Below are positions 35,611-42,350 of a stretch of 64,000 nt of DNA, piece after piece. This stretch comes from Clostridium sp. E02 (GTDB lineage Bacteria > Bacillota > Clostridia > Lachnospirales > Lachnospiraceae), in the NCBI RefSeq assembly GCF_003833015.1, contig NZ_RJLQ01000020.1:1-64000 (forward strand), in the 5' to 3' direction. The notes under the pieces were generated by a model. The model searched no databases, was not told the DNA's origin, and worked only from the letters and a program-made list of their open reading frames with translations. A program made the position numbers and the translations under genes. Each line of letters opens with the position of its first letter. The first letter of the stretch is position 1.

Positions 35611-35639
35611 TTGACAATGGTGATGGTTGGTGGTTTAAT
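35611..35639 (+). promoter_or_regulatory. Promoter of the peptide biosynthetic cluster
   Basis: TTGACA (35611-35616) and TTTAAT (35634-35639) are 17 bases apart. Transcription from about 35646 gives a leader of about 215 bases before the precursor gene, containing a ten-codon ORF at 35789. Confidence 0.7.
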
Positions 35640-35788
35640 TATAGTGTAAAAAATATAATATATAGGCTATATACAAAAGTTAAATTATAATATATAATAA
35701 AACAATGAAGAATTAGATATTTAAAATAAAGTATCTTAATAATGCTTGTCATATTATTCTATTTCGATTTTATTAATTAGGAGAATAT

Positions 35789-35821
35789 ATGGATCGAATA
35801 AAAAGTGATTACATTCAATGA
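35789..35821 (+). CDS. Possible 10-codon leader ORF (MDRIKSDYIQ)
   Basis: TTAGGAG stands close before ATG, and the frame ends after ten codons, 42 bases ahead of the precursor ATG. It might be a regulatory upstream ORF or chance. Nothing else supports it. Confidence 0.25.
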   Translation: MDRIKSDYIQ

Positions 35822-35863
35822 AAATTGAGGTAATATAATTAAAAACGAGAGGGGGAAAATTTT

Positions 35864-36016
35864 ATGGTTGAGAAAGTAACAGGTATAGACGCACTGGAGC
35901 CATTGGAGGATCAGGATATTAAAGTACAGTATTGTGATGGATCAGATTGTCTTCATGACTGCCCACCAATCGGTCCAGGAGCTAATTGTGGATCGCTTTT
36001 GTCAACGAAAGAGTAA
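35864..36016 (+). CDS. Four-Cys RiPP precursor peptide
   Basis: The 50-residue peptide follows an AGAGGGGG ribosome site. Residues 1-23 are an acidic leader without Cys (MVEKVTGIDALEPLEDQDIK, then VQY). Residues 24-50 form a Cys-rich core with Cys24, Cys29, Cys33 and Cys42, a Pro/Gly-rich stretch (CPPIGPGANC) and a short tail. Directly downstream are two radical SAM/SPASM enzymes, a protease and exporters, so the Cys are probably donors for thioether crosslinks (sactipeptide/ranthipeptide type) or disulfides. A hairpin terminator after it would keep its mRNA in excess over the enzymes. It resembles clostridial Cys-rich peptides matured by CcpM-type enzymes, from memory only. No signal peptide is present, and the product chemistry is unknown. 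Confidence 0.85.
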   Translation: MVEKVTGIDALEPLEDQDIKVQYCDGSDCLHDCPPIGPGANCGSLLSTKE

Positions 36017-36025
36017 TGAATAAAG

Positions 36026-36055
36026 AGGGTGGCTTTTATTTAGCCGCCCTTTTTA
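36026..36055 (+). terminator. Partial terminator after the precursor gene
   Basis: AGGGTGGCT (36026-36034) pairs with AGCCGCCCT (36042-36050) with one U-G pair, and a T-run follows. Its position lets most transcripts end after the precursor while some read through into the enzyme genes. Confidence 0.85.
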
Positions 36056-36165
36056 TATATAAGTTAATATTTTCCTCTTGCAGAATTCTTTCATATTCGC
36101 ATCTATACAATCTACAATTATACAATTGCTGAAAAATAGTTGATAAAATTATGGGGGTAGGAGTA

Positions 36166-36816
36166 TTGAAAAAAACACAGAAAATTATTTTGATCGTTGG
36201 AATTCCAGTTTTAATCCTCTTGTTTGTAGCTTATTTGCAAATACATAGTAGGAATCCTTATAAAACATTAAATGAGATAAAAAATGAGGATGTATTCGAG
36301 CAGCAAGGGGAAGAGTATTATATATACTATTATAAAAAAAATTGCCCATATTGCTCTGAAGTACAAGATTCTATTTTGAAATTTGCCTCCCAATATAAAC
36401 TATATATTATAGATACAGAGAAGAAATATAATCATCCACTAAAATTCGATTGGAACAATTTACATCAGCAGAATGATGTTGAAATAGGAATCCAGAATGC
36501 GGATGGAACAAAACAATTTTATAAAGATCAAAATGAAGAAAGATATCTTAACACACAAGATAAAAATAAATATGGAAAAACTAAGGTATATAAAATTATT
36601 ATAGCTGATGAAAATTATCTTAGGACAAATAAAAATGCTCAAATTGGGCATATATATGCATCTTTACAAACGCCGGAGATTGATTACGAAAATATAAAAA
36701 ATAGTTCAGATATAATCATCGCTGGTGTACCAACCCTCCTTCACATAAAAAATGGACAGATTAATGGATTCTACTTTGATTCTCCTGAAATTGCTGAACA
36801 TATCAATGATTTATGA
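36166..36816 (+). CDS. Membrane-anchored thioredoxin-like protein (bacteriocin accessory type)
   Basis: The 216-residue protein has an N-terminal membrane span (about 5-24) and a thioredoxin-like domain outside, with the active-site motif KKNCPYCSEV (Cys60, Cys63) and cis-Pro in GVPTLLHIKNG (near residue 190). TTG at 36166 is preferred to the ATG at 36151, because the GGGGGTAGGAG ribosome site overlaps that ATG. It resembles PedC/Bta-type accessory thioredoxins of bacteriocin clusters that form or proofread disulfides. Here it may keep the Cys of the exported peptide in the right redox state. It lies 14 bases before the first radical SAM gene. Confidence 0.8.
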   Translation: MKKTQKIILIVGIPVLILLFVAYLQIHSRNPYKTLNEIKNEDVFEQQGEEYYIYYYKKNCPYCSEVQDSILKFASQYKLYIIDTEKKYNHPLKFDWNNLHQQNDVEIGIQNADGTKQFYKDQNEERYLNTQDKNKYGKTKVYKIIIADENYLRTNKNAQIGHIYASLQTPEIDYENIKNSSDIIIAGVPTLLHIKNGQINGFYFDSPEIAEHINDL

Positions 36817-36829
36817 AAGGAGTGAAACT

Positions 36830-38026
36830 ATGTATATACTTAGTCCATATGCTAAAACCGTAGAATATGAAAGCTATATAATATTATGTAATGTTTATGC
36901 TGGAAATTATGTAAAGGTTTTAAAACAATATTATGAAGCCCTATTAGAACTAAATACAAGGAAAGAAGATCTAATCAAAGACGCCAAACTAGGTAAATTA
37001 TGCAGGGCCTTAATTGATATTGGATTTTTTATTGATAAAAATAGTCAGAAAGAAAAACTTATAATCCCCGGTAAGACCGTGTATATATCGGTCACGAACA
37101 GATGTAATTTAAGCTGTATACACTGCTGCACAAGTGCAACAAAGGATCAGGGAAATGTTTTTTCAACGAATGAAATAAAATTAATAATAGAAAAAGTAAT
37201 AGAAATATCGCCTACTACAATTTGTTTTACGGGTGGGGAACCGCTCATTAGAAATGATATGTTGGAACTATTACAATTTACAAGAAAAAATTTCAAAGGT
37301 AAAATAACACTTTCAACAAATGGTACGTTGATTAACAAGAATAATATTGAAGGAATAACTGTATCTGTAGATAAAATTGATATTAGTATAGATGGATACG
37401 ACGAAGAAACAAGTGCTAGAATCCGTGGAAGCGGAGTTTTTGAGAAATGTTTAAAAGCAGCTGATTTGCTACATAAATACAATTTTACAAATATATCTTT
37501 TTCTATGATCGTCACTAAATACACTTATAAAAGTCTAGAGAAATTCAATCAGTTATGCGAAAAATATCAGACAAAACCATTGTTGAGGACATTACAGCCC
37601 TTTGGAAGGGGCGAGAAAAGTTATAACAAACTTCGAGGAGAAATGTCAATTGATGAAAGTGATTTAAAAGTTGGTTGTAGAGCTTGTTTTCCGGGGAAAA
37701 AAGAATTACATATCAGTTATGATGGAAAAATATATCCGTGTGGTGGAACGTTTGGAATAGAGGAATTCTCCATGGGGAATATTATGCTTTTGAATATTGA
37801 AGAATTAGTAGAACAACAACAAACTGCAAATGATATAGAATGTCTAATTCCCTATAGATCTTGGAATTGCGAAGATTGTTTAGAGTGTTCTATAAAACTG
37901 TTTTGTCCACTTTGTCTAGGAGAAAAATATACTTTAAAGAAAAACAAGAACTTAGAAGAAAATTATTGTATGGAGTTCAGAAAAAAGATGGAGAAAGCCT
38001 TACGAAGGGAACTGTGTAATGAATAA
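36830..38026 (+). CDS. Radical SAM/SPASM peptide maturase with N-terminal leader-binding-like domain
   Basis: The 398-residue enzyme has the radical SAM cluster motif CNLSCIHC (Cys92, Cys96, Cys99) and TGGEP at 134-138. A C-terminal SPASM region contributes many Cys (283, 286, 304, 347, 350, 353, 359, 362) for auxiliary Fe-S clusters. Residues 1-80 (MYILSPYAKT, then an all-alpha stretch ending LIDIGFFIDK) look like the PqqD-like leader-recognition domain seen at the front of thioether-forming maturases. The frame extends upstream, but the ATG at 36830 follows AAAGGAG. It probably crosslinks Cys of the precursor at alpha, beta or gamma carbons. CcpM-like identity is a guess from architecture. 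Confidence 0.87.
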   Translation: MYILSPYAKTVEYESYIILCNVYAGNYVKVLKQYYEALLELNTRKEDLIKDAKLGKLCRALIDIGFFIDKNSQKEKLIIPGKTVYISVTNRCNLSCIHCCTSATKDQGNVFSTNEIKLIIEKVIEISPTTICFTGGEPLIRNDMLELLQFTRKNFKGKITLSTNGTLINKNNIEGITVSVDKIDISIDGYDEETSARIRGSGVFEKCLKAADLLHKYNFTNISFSMIVTKYTYKSLEKFNQLCEKYQTKPLLRTLQPFGRGEKSYNKLRGEMSIDESDLKVGCRACFPGKKELHISYDGKIYPCGGTFGIEEFSMGNIMLLNIEELVEQQQTANDIECLIPYRSWNCEDCLECSIKLFCPLCLGEKYTLKKNKNLEENYCMEFRKKMEKALRRELCNE

Positions 38027-39050
38027 AATTAGATTTACTTTTTGGGTTACTGAAGAATGTAATTTAAGATGTCGTTATTGTTATGTGAAAAAGCAGCCAA
38101 TCGTAATGAATAAAATAGTCGCAAAAGACTGCCTTGCTTTTGTAGATAAAATTGCTGGAGCAGAAGGGAATGAACAGAGTGCAATTTTAATTTCATTTCA
38201 TGGTGGGGAACCATTATTGAATTTTGAAATTATTAGAGATATGACGAAAGAATTAAACCAAAAATATTCACAGAGAATTATGTTTCGCATCACAACCAAC
38301 GGTACTGTCTATGATGAAAAGATATTTTCATTTCTAATATACTATAAATTTCAGTTGTCGATCAGCATTGATGGTACAAAAGATAGCAATGATTTGAATC
38401 GAATAGATGTTAAGGGAAATAGCTCCTATCAAAAAGTAATTAAAACCTTAGATTACTTTAATCGAGTTCAATATGAAATAAGAGTAAGAATGACTGTCAA
38501 TCCAAGAAATGTAAATTTATTTGCAGATGGATTTAAGTTTCTTTTTCTAAAAGGACATAAAGCGGTTGCATTTGCAATTGATATGTTTGATGAGACCTGG
38601 AATAAAGCGTACTTTGAAATTTATGAGCAACAACTGGGACATATTATAGATTTTTTAGAAGCCATGTCTCCCAATTTGAGCAGATATTATCTAGATAATA
38701 TTAAAAGTACATATTTAATTCCAAGGCTCCCCTGTAAAGGAGGACAGATTTCCTTTCATATCGATGGAAATGGAGTTATTTTTCCATGTATGCATGCTGT
38801 CCAAGACCATGATTTGAACATAGGGAATATTAGGGATGGAATAGATCAGAAAAGATACATAAAATTGAAAGAAATAAATGCATTAGAAAATCCAGGGTGC
38901 AGAAGTTGCAAGGCAAAAGACATTTGTAGTGCTGGTCCTTGCAAAATTATTAATAAGGTACAAACAGGTGAGTTTTTAATACCCAGCAATAAAAATTGTA
39001 GTATGATAAGAGTAAGCAATAATCTAATAAAACTTTATGAAAAAGGATAA
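38019..39050 (+). CDS. Second radical SAM/SPASM enzyme
   Basis: The 343-residue enzyme begins directly with the radical SAM barrel: Cys14, Cys18, Cys21 in CNLRCRYC, then HGGEPLLNFE at 61-70. It ends in a SPASM/twitch region (PCKGGQISFHIDGNGVIFPC, then CRSCKAKDICSAGPC). It has no leader-binding domain, so it may rely on the first enzyme's domain or act on another protein. Its ATG lies inside the end of the first enzyme gene (eight-base overlap), so the two are made together. It may install a second modification on the peptide (a different crosslink, epimer or oxidation). The fold is certain, the reaction unknown. Confidence 0.87.
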   Translation: MNKIRFTFWVTEECNLRCRYCYVKKQPIVMNKIVAKDCLAFVDKIAGAEGNEQSAILISFHGGEPLLNFEIIRDMTKELNQKYSQRIMFRITTNGTVYDEKIFSFLIYYKFQLSISIDGTKDSNDLNRIDVKGNSSYQKVIKTLDYFNRVQYEIRVRMTVNPRNVNLFADGFKFLFLKGHKAVAFAIDMFDETWNKAYFEIYEQQLGHIIDFLEAMSPNLSRYYLDNIKSTYLIPRLPCKGGQISFHIDGNGVIFPCMHAVQDHDLNIGNIRDGIDQKRYIKLKEINALENPGCRSCKAKDICSAGPCKIINKVQTGEFLIPSNKNCSMIRVSNNLIKLYEKG

Positions 39051-39056
39051 ATTAGC

Positions 39057-40040
39057 TTGGAGAAAATAATTATTATAGATAGTGGATTGAATACAAATCG
39101 AAGTGATTTATTTGAAAAGGTAATTGGGGGAATTACGATAGAAAAAGATTTAATTACCAACAACATTACCTTCAATAAAAATATAGCAGATGAAAACGGA
39201 CATGGTACTTATTGTGCGGAAACGATTCTGACGATCACCCCGAATGTAGAGTTTTTTATTATAAAGATAGTAGGTGCTTTGGGTTACACATCATCTGAAT
39301 TACTAATTAAGGCGTTAGAAATATGTGAAAATATTGATATCAGAATTATATGTATAAGTCTTTCCGTCATTAAGGATGGTCACCATGAAAATTTGCGTTT
39401 GATTTTAGATAGACTAAATAAAAATGGAAAACTTATTTGTGTATCGGTACAAAATGGGAAAGAAAATAGTATTCCTGCAAATTATGCTTCCACAATTGGC
39501 GTAAGAGGAAAAATTTTTTTAGATAATTCTCTCTATATATATTCCGGAAACAATAAAACAGCTTATTTTGATAGCACACCTATTTTTATAGAATCCATTG
39601 ATGGTTCGTATCTATTTTTCAATGGAAATTCGAAAGCCAATGCAATCTGCGCAGGACATATTGCAAAGCTGTTAGAGGAACATAATCATTGTACAAATAT
39701 GCAGTTGAAGTATTTGCTGAAGGATACTTCTAAAGGGGAAATGACTAGAAGTAGTAAAAAAGAAATAGTAATTCTAGAAGATGTAATAAATAAAAGTGAT
39801 GCCAATTTATTTCAGGAGTTGGTGTATGAATTTAGTGGCATCAAACCAAATAAAGCGGAACTGACATATATTACACCGGTAATTGCTTTGAAGAATGGAA
39901 TAAGTTTTGCAAATTTTTATGAATTTTTACAAATTGTTAAAAAGACATTGAACGTTAGTATTAATTATAAAAAAGTGAGTTTTTCTGATGTATATTATTT
40001 GGGTAATTTTATAAGCTATTTGAAAGGATTAAGAAAATGA
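39057..40040 (+). CDS. Cytosolic subtilisin-like (S8) protease with C-terminal acyl-carrier-like domain
   Basis: The 327-residue protein starts with TTG and has no signal peptide or propeptide, so it acts inside the cell. A compact S8 domain (1-240) shows Asp8 (IIIIDSGLN), His49 (ENGHGTY), oxyanion Asn133 (SVQNGKEN) and Ser192 (GNSKANAICAGH). Residues about 253-327 align well with acyl carrier proteins: ELVYEFSGIKPNKAELT, the NGISFANFYEFLQIVKKTLNV helix and the closing LGNFISYL. The carrier serine position is Phe284, with Ser283 beside it. It may cut the modified leader while its carrier-like domain docks peptide or enzymes. The ATGA overlap links it to the exporter gene. A PPTase gene ends the cluster. 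Confidence 0.82.
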   Translation: MEKIIIIDSGLNTNRSDLFEKVIGGITIEKDLITNNITFNKNIADENGHGTYCAETILTITPNVEFFIIKIVGALGYTSSELLIKALEICENIDIRIICISLSVIKDGHHENLRLILDRLNKNGKLICVSVQNGKENSIPANYASTIGVRGKIFLDNSLYIYSGNNKTAYFDSTPIFIESIDGSYLFFNGNSKANAICAGHIAKLLEEHNHCTNMQLKYLLKDTSKGEMTRSSKKEIVILEDVINKSDANLFQELVYEFSGIKPNKAELTYITPVIALKNGISFANFYEFLQIVKKTLNVSINYKKVSFSDVYYLGNFISYLKGLRK

Positions 40041-40984
40041 AGAATAACTGGCTTCTTAAAGGCCTATTAAAGTATAAAATTAGTTTTTTAATCGCTTTTA
40101 TTTTAGTGGGCATCGATGCAGTATGTACTTTTTTATATCCATCTTATATTACTAACATTGTGGATATAGCTATACCATATAAAGACACTCAATTTTTACT
40201 CGAAAATATAATCTTATTGCTTTTAGTTAGTTTAGTGTCAATTTTCGTAGGAGTTAACTTAAATTATCTTTTTTATAATGCTTCTAATAATTTTGTGTAT
40301 GATATTAAAAAAAAGATAGTGGGTGGAGTGTTCTCTTATAATGGTTTAAAAATTCGTGAAAATACGAATAAGTTTATGACATGTATTACAGAAGATACTT
40401 ATATGATAGAAGTTATAGCATCACAATTAATAGCATCTACGCTGCTAGATGTTGTGACTTTAATTATAATTATTATAATTATGGTGAGGATTAACGTTTC
40501 AATATTGCTATTTATTTTGATTACATACCCTCTGCTATTGATTCTGCAATATTTTTTTAATCAAAGGATAAAAACTGTAAGCAAAGAAATGATGAATATG
40601 AGAGATAAATCAAACTCTCTGATTCGTGAATTGGCGGATTTTCTGTACGAATATATAGTGATTGATGGAGAAAACTACTTTAATAATCGCTTTTTTCCGT
40701 TAGAGAGTAAAATAAAGGATAGGAAGATAGATTTATGTATGCTTAAAACATATAATTCATTTATTCCTCGACTCCTTAATGCCATTGCATTTGCAGTTGT
40801 TGTAGGATTTTGTGCATATAAAATAATCTCAGGGGAACTATCAATTGGTGGGCTGACTGTAATCATTATGTATATAAGACAACTGTCAACAACTTTTGTT
40901 AAAATCATAATGATTATTGGAGAATTTCAGAAAATCAGAATATCAGTTAAAAGGATTGATGAAGTAATAAAAGGAGGTCAGTAA
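40037..40984 (+). CDS. ABC exporter membrane domain (separate chain)
   Basis: The 315-residue protein has about six membrane spans in the layout of type IV ABC exporters (LLKYKISFLIAFILVGIDAV at the start, AFAVVVGFCAYKIISGELSIGGLTVII near the end) but stops before any ATPase. The next gene supplies the ATPase, so a normally fused half-transporter is split here. It shares ATGA with the protease gene. It most likely exports the finished peptide. A fused ancestor is suggested by the short two-base gap to the ATPase gene. Confidence 0.82.
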   Translation: MKNNWLLKGLLKYKISFLIAFILVGIDAVCTFLYPSYITNIVDIAIPYKDTQFLLENIILLLLVSLVSIFVGVNLNYLFYNASNNFVYDIKKKIVGGVFSYNGLKIRENTNKFMTCITEDTYMIEVIASQLIASTLLDVVTLIIIIIIMVRINVSILLFILITYPLLLILQYFFNQRIKTVSKEMMNMRDKSNSLIRELADFLYEYIVIDGENYFNNRFFPLESKIKDRKIDLCMLKTYNSFIPRLLNAIAFAVVVGFCAYKIISGELSIGGLTVIIMYIRQLSTTFVKIIMIIGEFQKIRISVKRIDEVIKGGQ

Positions 40985-40986
40985 TA

Positions 40987-41634
40987 TTGTGCCAAACAAA
41001 TAATACATTAATATATAGAGACGTTAACTTTTCTTATATGGATGGCAAATATATATATGGAGCTCCAATGATTGTTCAATTCGAGAAAGGAAACATTAAT
41101 GTTGTATCGGGGCGGAATGGTTGTGGTAAATCAACATTACTTAATCTGGCTCTCGGTGTTTGGGATAATTACATGGGTGACATTTTTATTGATGACATGA
41201 ACATGAAAAATATGGATAAGGATCGTATAAGAAAATCAATAATTTATGGATTTCAAGAGCCAGTCATATTTAATGATACGATACTTAATAACATAACGAT
41301 AGGGGGAGAATTTAATAAAAAAGAAGTGCAAGTGCTAGCAGATCAGCTATTGCTTTTAGATGATATAAATGAAATGCCACAGAAATTTGATACAGTAATT
41401 GATAGAAATTCTCTTTCCCAAGGGCAAATTCAAAAAGTTAACATTTGTAGAATGTTATATTCTAAGAGATCAATCATGATTTTTGATGAACCAACATCTA
41501 ATTTAGACTTTAAGTCAGTAGATGCATATATAGATTTGATACAAAAAGTTAAAGATAAATACCTTATCATAATTATCTCCCATGATAAAAAGATAATATC
41601 AGAGGCAGATTATAATTTTGAAATTAAATTATGA
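40987..41634 (+). CDS. ABC exporter ATPase (separate chain)
   Basis: The 215-residue ATPase starts with TTG behind AAAGGAGG. It has Walker A GRNGCGKST (42-50), Q-loop YGFQEPVIFNDTI, a variant signature SLSQGQIQK (Gln in place of the first Gly of LSGGQ), Walker B SIMIFDEPTSNLD and His in IISHDKK. It pairs with the separate membrane chain just before it. The domain is slightly short for an exporter ATPase but keeps every catalytic element. Confidence 0.85.
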   Translation: MCQTNNTLIYRDVNFSYMDGKYIYGAPMIVQFEKGNINVVSGRNGCGKSTLLNLALGVWDNYMGDIFIDDMNMKNMDKDRIRKSIIYGFQEPVIFNDTILNNITIGGEFNKKEVQVLADQLLLLDDINEMPQKFDTVIDRNSLSQGQIQKVNICRMLYSKRSIMIFDEPTSNLDFKSVDAYIDLIQKVKDKYLIIIISHDKKIISEADYNFEIKL

Positions 41635-41669
41635 AAAATGAATCAAATGATAGCTAAGAGGGGGATATT

Positions 41670-42350
41670 ATGAAAATATTAGAAGCAATTAACTTAAAAA
41701 AACACTATGCTGTTGGTGGTTGTTTGGTGAAAGCAGTGGATGATGTTTCTTTTAGCGTTGAAAAAAGTGAGTTTATCGTGATTGTTGGAAGCTCTGGTTC
41801 CGGGAAAACTACGCTTTTAAATTTATTAGGGGGATTGGATACAGCGGACAGTGGTCAAGTCATAATACAGGGGCAATCTTTATCTGATATAGATGATGAA
41901 GCAAGAACAATTTTTCGCAGAAAGAATATTGGATTTATTTTTCAGAACTACAATTTGTTGCAATCCCTAAATGTTTATAAAAATATTACAATCCCTGTTC
42001 GGTTGGATGGGATAAAGCCTGATGAGAAGTATATTTTAGAGATTATTAGGAAATTGGGATTGGAAGAAAAAATGAATGTGCGCCCCAATCAACTCTCAGG
42101 TGGTCAGCAACAGCGGGTTGCGATAGCAAGAGCCTTAGCAGCAAAACCGTCAATTATACTAGCCGATGAACCGACTGGTAATTTGGATTCCAAAACAAGC
42201 TTAGAAGTATTAGAGCTGATGCAGACAACTTTAAAAGAATTGAATCAAACAATACTTATGATTACACATAATGAAACGATAGCTAAAATGGCAGACCGTG
42301 TCATTTATATTGCCGACGGGAAAATAGCCGGAGGTAAACAGAATGAATAA
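41670..42350 (+). CDS. MacB/LolD-type ABC ATP-binding protein
   Basis: The 226-residue ATPase has Walker A GSSGSGKTT, Q-loop FIFQNYNLLQSLN, signature LSGGQQQR, Walker B IILADEPTGNLD and the H-loop MITHNE. AAGAGGGGG precedes ATG. It overlaps the FtsX-type permease gene by eight bases. Such mechanotransmission pairs handle peptide efflux, self-immunity or lipoprotein release. In this cluster, immunity to the peptide or a second export route is likely. Confidence 0.88.
   Translation: MKILEAINLKKHYAVGGCLVKAVDDVSFSVEKSEFIVIVGSSGSGKTTLLNLLGGLDTADSGQVIIQGQSLSDIDDEARTIFRRKNIGFIFQNYNLLQSLNVYKNITIPVRLDGIKPDEKYILEIIRKLGLEEKMNVRPNQLSGGQQQRVAIARALAAKPSIILADEPTGNLDSKTSLEVLELMQTTLKELNQTILMITHNETIAKMADRVIYIADGKIAGGKQNE

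Noticed and set aside
36752-36829. N-terminal extension of the first radical SAM enzyme
   Set aside because: It overlaps the thioredoxin-like gene, and the ATG at 36830 has a good ribosome site (AAAGGAG).
39057-40040. Secreted leader protease of the LanP type
   Set aside because: No signal peptide or propeptide precedes the catalytic Asp at residue 8, so it should be cytosolic.
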